DNA of 64,000 bases from Chitinimonas taiwanensis DSM 18899 (GCF_900119825.1 NZ_FPKR01000002.1:1-64000), one strand, 5' to 3'; shown: positions 34,593 through 42,781, counted from the stretch's first letter. Numbers and translations are program-made. Notes: generated from the sequence alone by a model not told the origin.

Positions 34593-34610
34593 TGTCGCCC
34601 TTCAGCGACA
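34593..34610. promoter_or_regulatory. Candidate enhancer dyad, copy 1
   Basis: TGTCGC-CCTTCA-GCGACA: six-base inverted arms with a six-base spacer. Its centre is about 101 bases from that of the second copy and about 210 bases upstream of the predicted synthase transcription start, the usual range for NtrC-type activators. Confidence 0.6.
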
Positions 34611-34693
34611 GTAACAGTCGGAGATGACAGCGCTTTTAAATCATGAAGTTAATGTAAATAGTAACAACACCTCCCAACCCTTCAAGCCTCCCT

Positions 34694-34711
34694 CGTCGCC
34701 AATTTGCGACA
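34694..34711. promoter_or_regulatory. Candidate enhancer dyad, copy 2
   Basis: CGTCGC-CAATTT-GCGACA shares both arms (one mismatch) and the spacer length with copy 1. It is centred about 110 bases upstream of the predicted synthase transcription start. The pair of sites would suit a dimer-of-dimers activator such as PrsR; the activator is not in this window. Confidence 0.6.
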
Positions 34712-34786
34712 GATTTGATACAAACATCAATAAATCATTAATACCTAATTCATTGAATGCTGGAATACATCCGCCTTAAACAACAA

Positions 34787-34802
34787 TGGCACGCAAACTG
34801 CT
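34787..34802 (+). promoter_or_regulatory. Sigma-54 promoter of the N-acyl amino acid synthase gene
   Basis: TGGCACGCAAACTGCT matches the -24/-12 consensus TGGCAC-N5-TTGC with the invariant GG and GC separated by ten bases. The only departure is C for the first T of the -12 element. It points toward the ATG at 34882, about 80 bases away. Confidence 0.75.
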
Positions 34803-34881
34803 TAATCATCCAAATGAAGGATGGGGTTGGCTGAACCAAAACAGATAAGACCTAGCCAGGCGCTGATGTTTCAGTCCAGCA

Positions 34882-35748
34882 ATGTACAGTTTGACGATTA
34901 TAGGGATGCATATCTTGGATTCGACTCTCGCTACTCAGCCACGCCAAACCCTCCCTATTTCGCATATCCCCTTCCTTTCCGGCGAGAAGAAGCCCACTTC
35001 TGCCCTAACTCAGTCAGACCATGCCGTCAATGAACTACCCTGGCGACAACCCAGTCCTGCCAGTGTTTTTCTTGACGAGGTCGCACTAGGGAACGAGTCC
35101 ACTACCTCAGCAAGCCACCCTTACCGCTTTGCCTGCGCTCAAGAGTTGGAAACCAAAGCACGTGCCGCGGAGTTAGTTTCTCGTCGTTATCGCTGGCGCG
35201 GATACGGCGAAGAATGCGGTGATGCACTGTTGCGGCCGGCACAGCCAACACAGATGACCTTTATCGCAACACGTGGTACCGAGCTGGTAGGTACGGTTTC
35301 CGCACGCATGGATGGGACCAGCCCAATGAACTGCGAAGCGCTCTATCCCGATGTCGTCCAAGAAAAACGCCGGGCGGGGCAAAAACTGGTGGAACTGGGT
35401 CAGTTGGCTATCGACAACGATCAGAACCCACTGGAAATTCTAGGGCCCCTCTTCCACCTTACCATGCTGTTTGCCCACCATCAGCAGGGCGCAAGCCATG
35501 CGCTGATCGAGGTCAACCCACGTCATGTCGCTTTTTACCGACGTGTTTTTGGCTTCCGTATCATTGGCACCGAGCGCCATTGCGATCGCGTCAATGCTCC
35601 TGCCGTTTTGATGCAAATGGACTTGGCACAGGCCCAACAGGCCATTGCCCAAAAAGGGGGCACCCGGCAAGGTCGCAGCTCAGTCTTCCCTTACTGCTTC
35701 TCGATTCAAGAGCAAGACAGCATCGCGCACAGCTTATTAGGTCATTAA
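34882..35748 (+). CDS. FeeM-type N-acyl amino acid synthase (GNAT-related)
   Basis: The 288-residue protein has its catalytic domain at about residues 78-255: HPYRFACAQELETKARAAEL, FIATRGTELVGTVSARMDG, GQKLVELGQLAID and IEVNPRHVAFYRRVFGFR, with the C-terminal VNAPAVLMQMDL. These motifs fit FeeM, which joins an acyl chain from acyl carrier protein to an amino acid. Such synthases are known to be linked to PEP-CTERM/exosortase systems. The first 75 residues are extra and poorly conserved, so the start is not sure (ATG 34882 or 34906). It is read from the sigma-54 promoter just upstream. Confidence 0.75.
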   Translation: MYSLTIIGMHILDSTLATQPRQTLPISHIPFLSGEKKPTSALTQSDHAVNELPWRQPSPASVFLDEVALGNESTTSASHPYRFACAQELETKARAAELVSRRYRWRGYGEECGDALLRPAQPTQMTFIATRGTELVGTVSARMDGTSPMNCEALYPDVVQEKRRAGQKLVELGQLAIDNDQNPLEILGPLFHLTMLFAHHQQGASHALIEVNPRHVAFYRRVFGFRIIGTERHCDRVNAPAVLMQMDLAQAQQAIAQKGGTRQGRSSVFPYCFSIQEQDSIAHSLLGH

Positions 35749-35788
35749 GCGCGCCCTACTACTGACAGCACGCTCTAAGCAATAGAGA

Positions 35789-35820
35789 ACTAGCGCATGA
35801 ATTCGTGTCCATGCGCTAGT
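35789..35820. other. Hairpin between synthase and nitroreductase genes
   Basis: ACTAGCGCATG and CATGCGCTAGT form perfect 11-bp arms around a ten-base loop, about 40 bases after the synthase stop. No T-tract follows on either strand. It may attenuate or process read-through into the nitroreductase gene. Confidence 0.55.
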
Positions 35821-35888
35821 ACTGCTGCTACATTGAACTGATTCAATCCAGGTCCATTTCACCGAACTCAGCTTCAATGAGGTTAGTC

Positions 35889-36956
35889 ATGTCACGCGAA
35901 GTACTTATCCGTATTCTTGAATTAGCTCGCTGGGCCCCAAGTGGCGATAATCAGCAGCCTTATCGTTTTGAAGTTCTGACTGATAATCATGTTGCCGTGC
36001 ATGGCTACGATACCCGCCAGCACGTCGTGTATGACTTTGATGGTCATGCCAGCCATATGGCACATGGCGCCCTGCTGGAAACGCTAAGAATTGCTGCAAG
36101 CAAATTTGGTTATGCCACCTCGTGGACTATTCGCGAGGGCAATCAAGACGAGGCGCCGATCTATGATGTGTTACTCGCAGCAGAAAACATTGCGACGGAT
36201 CCATTGGCCGAATTCATTGAAGCAAGGTGCGTACAACGTCGTCCGATGCAGCGCACACCATTAAGCGCCGAGCAAAAACAGGCTCTCATTCGCTCGGTAG
36301 GCAATGGCTACACCTTGCAATTCTTTGAGAGCGCAACGCAAAGAAGAGCAGTGGCCGGGCTATTGTGGCGCAATGCCAAGATTCGCCTCACTTGCCCAGA
36401 GGCCTACCCGGTTCATTGTGAAGTCATTGAATGGGGAACACAATTCAGTAAAGACAAGATTCCCGAGGGCGCAGTTGGTGTAGATGCCATGACGGCCAAG
36501 TTGATGCGTTGGGTTATGCAGAGCTGGGATAGAGTGGATTTTTTCAATCGTTACCTATTCGGCACGGTTGCCCCACGCATCCAACTGGATTACTTGCCCG
36601 CGATTTGCTGCGCCAGCCATGTGCTGCTAAAGCCCGCAAAAAAACCAGATTGCTTGAAAGACTATGTAGATGCCGGTGTCGCCATGCAAAGACTATGGCT
36701 GACCGTCAGTGCGCTTGGCATGTATCTGCAACCAGAAATGACGCCGGTTATTTTTCGCTGGTACACGCAGCATGGTCGAGATATTTCCAAGCTAGCCAGT
36801 ATCAATACCGCCGCAACTGAATTAGCTCAGTCCTTTGACACATTGACAGGCGAGAATGCCCAGCGGCCGTTCAGTTTCTTCTGCCGAGTTGGCTACTCCA
36901 GCCCGCCGACTTCTCGCTCTTTGCGCCGCGACTTGGCAGATCTCATGTGGCAATAA
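35889..36956 (+). CDS. Nitroreductase-fold FMN protein in the lipo-amino acid cluster
   Basis: From ATG 35889 (MSREVLIRILELARWAPSGDNQQPYRF) the protein has 355 residues; ATG 35877 adds four. ARWAPSGDNQQPYRF is the FMN-binding N-terminal motif of nitroreductases, and MQRLWLTVSALGMYLQPEM is the C-terminal flavin-site motif (GLGxxxxxM-like). The middle section (about 130-220) is longer than in simple nitroreductases. The architecture recalls the C-terminal half of Rv1355c/MoeY-type proteins, in which a ThiF domain is fused to a nitroreductase. The ThiF half would be the separate gene at 38078-38962. The reaction is not known. Confidence 0.75.
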   Translation: MSREVLIRILELARWAPSGDNQQPYRFEVLTDNHVAVHGYDTRQHVVYDFDGHASHMAHGALLETLRIAASKFGYATSWTIREGNQDEAPIYDVLLAAENIATDPLAEFIEARCVQRRPMQRTPLSAEQKQALIRSVGNGYTLQFFESATQRRAVAGLLWRNAKIRLTCPEAYPVHCEVIEWGTQFSKDKIPEGAVGVDAMTAKLMRWVMQSWDRVDFFNRYLFGTVAPRIQLDYLPAICCASHVLLKPAKKPDCLKDYVDAGVAMQRLWLTVSALGMYLQPEMTPVIFRWYTQHGRDISKLASINTAATELAQSFDTLTGENAQRPFSFFCRVGYSSPPTSRSLRRDLADLMWQ

Positions 36957-36959
36957 ATA

Positions 36960-36990
36960 AAATAAGGAGGGGATAATCCCCTCCTTATTT
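36960..36990. terminator. Bidirectional terminator between convergent genes
   Basis: AAATAAGGAGGGGA and TCCCCTCCTTATTT are perfect 14-bp arms with a three-base loop; A and T tracts at the ends serve as U-tracts for both directions. It separates the nitroreductase gene (+) from the PEP-CTERM gene (-). Confidence 0.9.
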
Positions 36991-37041
36991 ACTCGCTAGC
37001 GATACTACTCAATTAGCAATCGTAGCAATCCAGCTGGTCAA

Positions 37042-37881
37042 TTACTTGCCTACACGACGGCGATTCACAGCCCCCAGACCAAGCAGACCCAGAGCGATCA
37101 GGGCAACCGAACCTGGTTCCGGCACCTTCAGCAGGTCGGCGCTACCATCACTGGTCACCTTACCGACTGCGCAAAGCGCAGTGTTGTCAAAGCTACAAGC
37201 TCCGGCAAAGGCGAAGGGGTTGGAAATCTTGTTGGTGAGCTGGATCTGCATGAACAGATCCTTCACATCGTCGTAACCCGAGCCTGGTCCGAACAGATCA
37301 AGATCGAAGCCATTCTCGAAGCTCAGGAAGTTCAGCAAGATAGTCGACTGACCCAGGGTTTGGGCTTGGCCATTGAAGTCTGCCAGGTCACCACCGGAAG
37401 GGCCGCTCATTGCCAAGGTTGCCATGTCAACCCAGCTGGCAGCACCGTCAGACGTCGCTTGCAGCTTGATAGACCCCACGTTAGGAGTAAACGCGTAGTT
37501 GATGGCACCAGTCACCGCATCATAGGCAGTTACTACGCCGGACAAGCCAGTAAACACAAAGCGGAAGCCATCCAGTGGCTGAGCGAAGTTCTGCGGGAAG
37601 CCGAAATCGCCAAAGCCAGGTACGTTTTCTGTCACATAGTTAATCGAGAAAATCTGGCCAAATTCTTCGAACTTTGCACCAACGAATGGCGTACCGCCCA
37701 TGCCAACTTGCTGCGTAACCGTAGCATCCGCACCGTTCATACCAAGGTGCCCGACGTTGTTGGTCGTGGTACCAAGCGCGCTAATGGTCCAAGCATCTTG
37801 CACCACCATGGCATGTGCGCCGCTTCCCATGGCAGCAGCACCTACGAGAGCGAGCGCCGTGATGAGCTTTTTCAGTTTCAT
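37042..37881 (-). CDS. PEP-CTERM sorting-domain protein (exosortase A substrate)
   Basis: The mature protein follows a signal peptide MKLKKLITALALVGAAAMGSGAHA and ends with the sorting tail VPEPGSVALIALGLLGLG followed by NRRRVGK: PEP motif, hydrophobic helix and basic end. Length is 279 residues. The middle is rich in beta-strands and G/N/D, with a C-x8-C-like pair (GACSFDNTALCAVG). It is exported, cut by XrtA and possibly joined to glycan or released as a matrix protein. Start at ATG 37881 has an AAGGAG eight bases upstream; an alternative frame to 37980 runs through the promoter and is rejected. Confidence 0.93.
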   Translation of the reverse strand: MKLKKLITALALVGAAAMGSGAHAMVVQDAWTISALGTTTNNVGHLGMNGADATVTQQVGMGGTPFVGAKFEEFGQIFSINYVTENVPGFGDFGFPQNFAQPLDGFRFVFTGLSGVVTAYDAVTGAINYAFTPNVGSIKLQATSDGAASWVDMATLAMSGPSGGDLADFNGQAQTLGQSTILLNFLSFENGFDLDLFGPGSGYDDVKDLFMQIQLTNKISNPFAFAGACSFDNTALCAVGKVTSDGSADLLKVPEPGSVALIALGLLGLGAVNRRRVGK

Positions 37882-37968
37882 CGCTAATCTCCTTTGAACT
37901 TGCAATGTTTCTTTCTTATGCAGCACTTGGCGTCTCCCGAGCACTACAGTCTGATGCGAGTCATTAAT

Positions 37969-37984
37969 AGCAAGCGACATGCCA
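37969..37984 (-). promoter_or_regulatory. Sigma-54 promoter of the PEP-CTERM gene
   Basis: On the minus strand TGGCATGTCGCTTGCT fits TGGCAY-N5-TTGC exactly, GG and GC ten bases apart. The start codon is about 88 bases downstream. It matches reports that PEP-CTERM genes are controlled by RpoN and PrsK/PrsR in floc-forming bacteria. I found no clear copy of the YGTCGC-N6-GCGACA dyad upstream, though the promoter itself contains TGTCGC. Confidence 0.78.
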
Positions 37985-38077
37985 ACAACTCAATTCATTG
38001 ATTTAAAAGAAATTTCTGCATTATCAATTAGCAACATCACGATAAGCGTAAAGATTTCCGACACCGCTGCACGACGT

Positions 38078-38962
38078 TCACTTAAGCGCTTGGCGGGCCA
38101 GCATCGCCATGCCCAGCTTGAAGCCCAGCCTTTGCAAGGGGTTGCGATAGCCCATGGGGCGCCAGCTCCAAGACGCCTGATGCCGATAGGCATCCACATG
38201 GTAGCTCCAGGGTGCAGGACGGATGTCGCCACGGCCCAAGATGAGCTTGACTGTTTCGGTGGCAGCTACACCCGCGCAGAGCATGCAACCGGCCACGGTG
38301 GACGGGCCGCGCTTTTCCTGCAGATTGATGCGATCAGGCTCGACCAGATACGCCGCATGCAGGCGCTTGGGGGTCAGCCCAAGCAGGAAGCGCAGTGCCT
38401 TTTCGGTGTCATTGCAGCCTTCGAAACCGAAGTAGTCCTCAAAGCTCATCTTGCCGGGTAGAAAGACCAGCACGGAAGTACCCATGCCTAATGGCGCTGC
38501 GGTGACCGCCGGAATACCCATACGGTAAGCCGTGGCGAACGCCAACTGACGCGCTTTAAAGGCAAAGAAATCCAGCCCATCCACATAGACGGAGGCACCT
38601 TGGAGAAAGGACTCGATATTCGATTCGTCGACGCCTTTGGGGAAGACCTGCAGGTCAATATCGGGATTGATATCCTTGGCCATGGCGCCAATCACCTCGG
38701 CTTTAGGGCGCCCTAGCGAGCTGACCGTTGCGCCAGCCTGACGATTGAAATTGGGCACATCGAAGGTATCAAAATCAGCTATAGAAAAGGCACCGATGCC
38801 GAAGCGGGCCAGCGTGGTGACATGAAAGCCCCCCACCCCACCAAGGCCCGCCACGGCGATTTTGGCTTTGCGCAGCTTCTGCTGCTCGGCTTCGGTAACC
38901 CAGCCCAGGTTGCGCGAGAACGCATTGTCGTAGGGAAAAGCGCCAGCCTGCTGATCAAACAT
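38078..38962 (-). CDS. ThiF/MoeB-type E1-like adenylyltransferase
   Basis: 294 residues. KIAVAGLGGVGGFHVTTLARFG is the nucleotide-binding loop, DFDTFDVPNFNRQAGA includes the arginine finger and metal-binding aspartates, and YVDGLDFFAFKARQLA follows. AGCMLCAGVAATETVKLILG has one C-x2-C pair; the second zinc-binding pair of MoeB/ThiF is not seen. The family adenylates a C-terminal or small-molecule carboxylate. No ThiS/MoaD-like carrier and no YcaO gene is nearby, so the substrate is open; the N-acyl amino acid is one candidate. It begins at ATG 38962, divergent from the acyltransferase. Confidence 0.82.
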   Translation of the reverse strand: MFDQQAGAFPYDNAFSRNLGWVTEAEQQKLRKAKIAVAGLGGVGGFHVTTLARFGIGAFSIADFDTFDVPNFNRQAGATVSSLGRPKAEVIGAMAKDINPDIDLQVFPKGVDESNIESFLQGASVYVDGLDFFAFKARQLAFATAYRMGIPAVTAAPLGMGTSVLVFLPGKMSFEDYFGFEGCNDTEKALRFLLGLTPKRLHAAYLVEPDRINLQEKRGPSTVAGCMLCAGVAATETVKLILGRGDIRPAPWSYHVDAYRHQASWSWRPMGYRNPLQRLGFKLGMAMLARQALK

Positions 38963-39033
38963 ATTCCTTCCTCCCGATTTTATTGGCCAGGGCGAACCAC
39001 CCTGCTTGGGTGAAACTAGATGTGGTGTGCACT

Positions 39034-39792
39034 ATGAGCGGCTCTCCCTCTGTAGACAATCTTGGCGCTAGCTTCAATAGCTACTTTGAAATCCTGCCTG
39101 CTTTAAGTGAGGCCGAACGCAAGGAAGTCTTCCGCGTACGCCACGCGGTGTACTGCCATGACTTGCATTTTGAAGATGAGCGCGAGGATGGCGAAGAGCG
39201 TGACGAGCATGATGCACACTCGATCCTGTGCTTGCTGCGCACGCGTGGTGCCAATCCCCGCCCAGTGGGCTGCTGCCGGATGATCCTGCCCGGCAAGCCA
39301 CCGCAGGACTCGCAATTGCCATTTGAACACCACTGCGCCGATGTGCTTGACCGGCGCATCATCGACCCAAGCCAGCTCGACAGACAACGGATTGCCGAAG
39401 TCTCTCGCCTGGCGGTGATGTCCGACTTCCGGCGTCGTAAGGACGAGCAGCATGTGCCGATTGCCATCAGCGATCATGACTTCGAGCAGAACAGCGCAGC
39501 AGCCCGATTCCCGTTTATTCCGGTGGGTTTATACCTCGCCTGTGTGGCGATTTCCTTGCGTATGGGCATTGATCACTTGTTCGTCTTGACCGAGCCACGT
39601 CTGGCCAAGCACTTCTCACGTATCGGCTTCGATATCCGTCAGATCGGCAGCGGTATCGAGCATCGCGGGCTGCGCGTGCCGTCCCATTTAAGTCCGGCCG
39701 CCATCCGGCGTGATCTGAAGCCGATGCTGCATTCTCTGTACGCCGTGGTGGAGGAGTCGATAGAACGCGCTTACCGTGCTGCAGGGCAGTAA
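39034..39792 (+). CDS. PEP-CTERM/exosortase system-associated acyltransferase (TIGR03694)
   Basis: From ATG 39034 (MSGSPSVDNL) the 252 residues fit the exosort_acyl family: FNSYFEILPALSEAERKEVFRVRHAVYC, GCCRMILPG, LDRQRIAEVSRLAVMSDFRRR and LYLACVAISLRMGIDHLFVL. The fold is that of GNAT-like autoinducer synthases (LuxI) and N-acyl amino acid synthases. It probably moves a fatty-acyl chain onto an amino compound. Two acyltransferases of this kind in one cluster suggest two acylation steps or two products. The frame is open to 38983, where only TTG could start; ATG matches family length. Confidence 0.85.
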   Translation: MSGSPSVDNLGASFNSYFEILPALSEAERKEVFRVRHAVYCHDLHFEDEREDGEERDEHDAHSILCLLRTRGANPRPVGCCRMILPGKPPQDSQLPFEHHCADVLDRRIIDPSQLDRQRIAEVSRLAVMSDFRRRKDEQHVPIAISDHDFEQNSAAARFPFIPVGLYLACVAISLRMGIDHLFVLTEPRLAKHFSRIGFDIRQIGSGIEHRGLRVPSHLSPAAIRRDLKPMLHSLYAVVEESIERAYRAAGQ

Positions 39793-39817
39793 GGCTGCAC
39801 TAGTACGATAGAAATAA

Positions 39818-39843
39818 AAAACGCCCGGCATACCGGGCGTTTT
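39818..39843. terminator. Rho-independent bidirectional terminator
   Basis: AAAACGCCCGG-CATA-CCGGGCGTTTT, 11-bp arms with A and T ends. It lies between the acyltransferase (+) and the convergent alx/terC gene (-) and can serve both. Confidence 0.92.
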
Positions 39844-39858
39844 GTCTTACTGAGTAAT

Positions 39859-40821
39859 TTACTCGCGTCCCACTTCGGGAATCGGCTCATTACGGGTCTT
39901 CCACAGCGAGTAGGCGACACCAGCGGCCAGCAGGCCGAACGTTACGCCCAGGGAAACCGGGGAGGGAATCTTGATCGCGAAATTGACCAAGAAAATCTTC
40001 ACGCCGATAAAGACCAGCACCACCGCCAAGGCGTACTTCAGGTAGTGGAAGCGATGCACCATGGCTGCCAGGGCGAAGTACAACGCGCGCAGGCCAAGGA
40101 TGGCAAAGATATTCGACGTGAACACGATAAAGGTGTCGGTGGTGATCGCGAAGATCGCCGGCACGCTATCCACCGCAAACACAAGGTCGGTCAGCTCGAC
40201 CATGATCAGCGCCAGGAATAGCGGCGTGGCCCACCACACCATCTTGCTCGGGTCCTTGCGGTCCGCTTCCTTCACGAAGAAGTGATTGCCATGCAGCTTC
40301 TCGGTGAAGCGGAAATGGCTCTTCAACCATTTCAGCAACGGGTTGCTAGCCACATCGGTTTCATCATCATGCATGAACAGCATCTTCACGCCGGTGATGA
40401 CGAGGAAGGCGCCGAAGATGTACATGATCCAGCTGAACTGGTGGATCAGCGCAGCACCGAGTCCGATCATGACGCCACGCATCACGATGGCGCCCAAGAT
40501 GCCCCAGAACAGCACGCGATGCTGATACAGGCGCGGGATGGCGAAGTAAGTGAAGATCAGACTGATGACGAACACATTGTCCATCGACAGACTCTTCTCA
40601 ACCAGGAAGCCGGTGAAGTAGTCCATACCGGCCTTGGGGCCGAGCTCATACCAGACCCAGGTGCCGAACAGCAGGCCGGCACTGATGTAGAAAGCCGACA
40701 GCTTGAGGCTTTCCTTGACGCTGATTTCATGGTCCTTCTTGTTCAGCACGCCCAAATCGAGCACGAGCAGGATGATGACGACGGCGGCGAAAGTGCCCCA
40801 CATCCACAATGGATAATCCAT
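39859..40821 (-). CDS. alx: TerC/Alx-family inner-membrane protein
   Basis: 320 residues with about nine hydrophobic helices. SLSMDNVFVISLIF and ALIMVELTDLVFAVDSVPAIFAI contain the acidic D-N and E..D motifs that line the metal site of TerC proteins. Alx-like members export manganese or respond to alkaline pH. It lies 51 bases after htpX with a hairpin in between; the Mn-riboswitch leader seen before E. coli alx is not present here. Ends at 39859, 15 bases from a strong terminator. Confidence 0.9.
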   Translation of the reverse strand: MDYPLWMWGTFAAVVIILLVLDLGVLNKKDHEISVKESLKLSAFYISAGLLFGTWVWYELGPKAGMDYFTGFLVEKSLSMDNVFVISLIFTYFAIPRLYQHRVLFWGILGAIVMRGVMIGLGAALIHQFSWIMYIFGAFLVITGVKMLFMHDDETDVASNPLLKWLKSHFRFTEKLHGNHFFVKEADRKDPSKMVWWATPLFLALIMVELTDLVFAVDSVPAIFAITTDTFIVFTSNIFAILGLRALYFALAAMVHRFHYLKYALAVVLVFIGVKIFLVNFAIKIPSPVSLGVTFGLLAAGVAYSLWKTRNEPIPEVGRE

Positions 40822-40838
40822 ATTCTTCTTTCTGAAAT

Positions 40839-40863
40839 GCCTGCCGGCGGCAAGCCGGCAGGC
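40839..40863. other. Hairpin between htpX and alx
   Basis: GCCTGCCGGC and GCCGGCAGGC are perfect 10-bp arms with a five-base loop. It may attenuate transcription from htpX into the alx gene; there is no clear T-tract. Confidence 0.55.
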
Positions 40864-40872
40864 GGGTTGGGC

Positions 40873-41745
40873 TTAGGATAGTTGCTTGAGTGCTTCGATG
40901 CGCGCTTCCATCGGCGGATGGCTGCTGAACAGACTGGCCATTCCGCCAGTGATACCGGAAGCCGCCATATTCTTGGGCAGCTCGCCCGGTTCACGACCAC
41001 CCAGGACCTGCAACGCATCAATCATCGGTGCCTTATTGCCCAGCAGCTTGGCTGCGCCCGCATCGGCCCGGAATTCGCGCTGGCGCGAGAAGTACATGAC
41101 GATGATGCTGGCCAGAATGCCGAACACGATTTCGCAGATGATGGAAGCCACGTAATAGCCGATGCCGGGGCCGCTGCTTTCCTCATCGTTCTTACGCAGG
41201 AAGCTGTCGACCAGATAGCCGACCACGCGCGACAGGAAGACCACGAAGGTGTTCACCACACCCTGGATCAAGGTCAGCGTCACCATATCGCCGTTGGCGA
41301 TGTGGGCCACCTCATGCGCCAGCACCGCCTCCACTTCACGCTTGCGCATGGTCTGCAAGAGGCCGGTCGAGACAGCCACCAGCGAGTTGGACTTGCTCGG
41401 CCCGGTGGCAAAGGCATTCGGCGCGCCTTCATAGATCGCCACTTCAGGCATGGGCAGATTGGCGCGCTGGGCCAGCACGCGCACCGTATCCACCAGCCAG
41501 GCTTCGTCGGCATTACGCGGCTGCTCGATCACCTGAGCGCCGGTGCTCCACTTGGCCATGGTCTTGGACATCAGCAGCGAGATAAACGAGCCACCAAAGC
41601 CGATCAGGGCCGAAAAGGCCAAGAGCATGCCGAAATTCATGCCGTTGGCGGTCAGGAAGCGATCCACGCCCAGAATGCGGGCGCTGATCGACAGCACCAG
41701 CATGATGGCGAGGTTGGTCGCGAGGAACAGTATTGTGCGTTTCAT
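40873..41745 (-). CDS. htpX: Heat-shock membrane zinc protease HtpX
   Basis: 290 residues from ATG 41745 ([20 protein letters not shown]). Two N-terminal helices, [10 protein letters not shown] as the HExxH zinc site (about residues 140-149), two further helices and the third ligand in [14 protein letters not shown] fit HtpX. It degrades damaged inner-membrane proteins with the active site facing the cytoplasm. GGAG lies upstream of the start. The frame to 41901 overlaps the nhaR start and was not used. Confidence 0.95.
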   Translation of the reverse strand: MKRTILFLATNLAIMLVLSISARILGVDRFLTANGMNFGMLLAFSALIGFGGSFISLLMSKTMAKWSTGAQVIEQPRNADEAWLVDTVRVLAQRANLPMPEVAIYEGAPNAFATGPSKSNSLVAVSTGLLQTMRKREVEAVLAHEVAHIANGDMVTLTLIQGVVNTFVVFLSRVVGYLVDSFLRKNDEESSGPGIGYYVASIICEIVFGILASIIVMYFSRQREFRADAGAAKLLGNKAPMIDALQVLGGREPGELPKNMAASGITGGMASLFSSHPPMEARIEALKQLS

Positions 41746-41818
41746 GGGAAGTCTCCTGTGGGCAAGCTGCCCTGAAAAACTGGACTGGCGCAGTGTACGG
41801 GCAGTTAGACACTGAAAG

Positions 41819-41849
41819 AATCGAGTATATTCTTGGCAATACTTCGATT
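41819..41849. promoter_or_regulatory. Imperfect dyad before nhaR
   Basis: AATCGAGTAT and ATACTTCGATT are inverted copies apart from one added base, spaced about ten bases. A LysR-type regulator often binds such a site next to its own gene and the divergent htpX start. It is tentative. Confidence 0.35.
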
Positions 41850-41865
41850 TTTTCGATGAATTACC

Positions 41866-42762
41866 ATGAGCAAAGCTGAACTCAACTATAAGCATCTGCA
41901 TTACTTCTGGACGGTGGCCAAGGAAGGCGGCGTGGCGCGGGCAGCCGAGCGACTTGGCTTGAGCCCACAGACCATCAGCGGTCAGCTCGGTAAGCTTGAG
42001 CGCGAGATGGGGCGCACCCTGTTCCAGCAGGTCGGACGCCGACTCGAGCTGACCGAAGCCGGGCGTGAGGCGCTGCGCTACGCGGATGAGATCTTCCTGC
42101 TTGGCGAGCGGCTACGTGACGCGCTGAACGACCCGCAACTCGGTCAGGCCAGCCGGCTGACGGTGGGCATTGCCGACTCGGTGCCCAAGCTGGTCGCCTA
42201 TCAGCTCTTGGCGCCGCTGGTGGGCGCCACGCCGCAGCTGCGCCTGGTCTGCCACGAGGGGGATTTTGATGAGCTGGTGTCGGCACTCTCGCGCCATAAG
42301 CTCGATATCGTGCTCAGCGACCGCGATCTGGGCCAGGCTCAGCAACGCCGACTGGTGGCACGGCGGCTCGCTTCCTGCCCTATCGGCATCTATGCCGCGC
42401 GCAGCCTATTGGCCCAGCCGGGCTCTGCTCGCAGCCGTGCCGAACTGAGCCAGGCGCCGATGCTGATGCCCAGCAAGCGCAGCAGCATGCGTGCGCGGTT
42501 GGATGCCTGGCTGGATGCGGAGGGCCTACGCCCGAGCATCGTGGGAGAATTTGACGATAGCGCGCTATTGACCACCTTCGGCGGCAATGGCGCCGGCTAT
42601 TTCCCCGCTGCCACCGTGCTCACCGAAATGCTGTCGCGCCAGTACGATGCCGAGCTGGTCACCGAGCTCAGCGAGGTCAGCGAGGACTATTACGCGATCA
42701 GCCTGCCGGCGCGCCTGCCCAACCGGCATGTGGAGCGGCTCCTGCAGGCCGCCCTGCCCTAG
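41866..42762 (+). CDS. nhaR: LysR-type transcriptional activator NhaR
   Basis: 298 residues beginning [22 protein letters not shown], the exact N-terminal pattern of NhaR, with the winged helix [20 protein letters not shown]. The effector domain (about 90-298) has [28 protein letters not shown]. In E. coli NhaR senses sodium and activates nhaA and the PGA polysaccharide operon. No nhaA lies next to it here. The divergent neighbour is htpX. Confidence 0.88.
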   Translation: MSKAELNYKHLHYFWTVAKEGGVARAAERLGLSPQTISGQLGKLEREMGRTLFQQVGRRLELTEAGREALRYADEIFLLGERLRDALNDPQLGQASRLTVGIADSVPKLVAYQLLAPLVGATPQLRLVCHEGDFDELVSALSRHKLDIVLSDRDLGQAQQRRLVARRLASCPIGIYAARSLLAQPGSARSRAELSQAPMLMPSKRSSMRARLDAWLDAEGLRPSIVGEFDDSALLTTFGGNGAGYFPAATVLTEMLSRQYDAELVTELSEVSEDYYAISLPARLPNRHVERLLQAALP

Positions 42763-42781
42763 CCGCGTTCTTGGTAACGCC

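Larger units (their letters stand above)
34469..34881. promoter_or_regulatory. Divergent control region between the EPS operon and the N-acyl amino acid synthase gene
   Basis: This 413-base gap is AT-rich compared with the flanking genes. It holds two dyads with a shared sequence (34593-34610 and 34694-34711) and a sigma-54 promoter for the rightward gene (34787-34802). For the leftward EPS operon I see no convincing -24/-12 element and no clear sigma-70 promoter. Confidence 0.65.

Noticed and set aside
35877-36956. TOMM/azole biosynthesis (ThiF plus nitroreductase)
   Set aside because: No YcaO protein or precursor peptide with a Cys/Ser/Thr-rich core is visible in the region.
38078-38962. 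Thiamine or molybdopterin pathway gene
   Set aside because: No thiS, moaD, thiG or moe gene lies nearby and the second zinc-binding cysteine pair is missing.
40822-40872. Manganese (yybP-ykoY) riboswitch before alx
   Set aside because: Only 51 bases with a single hairpin separate it from htpX, too short for the riboswitch.
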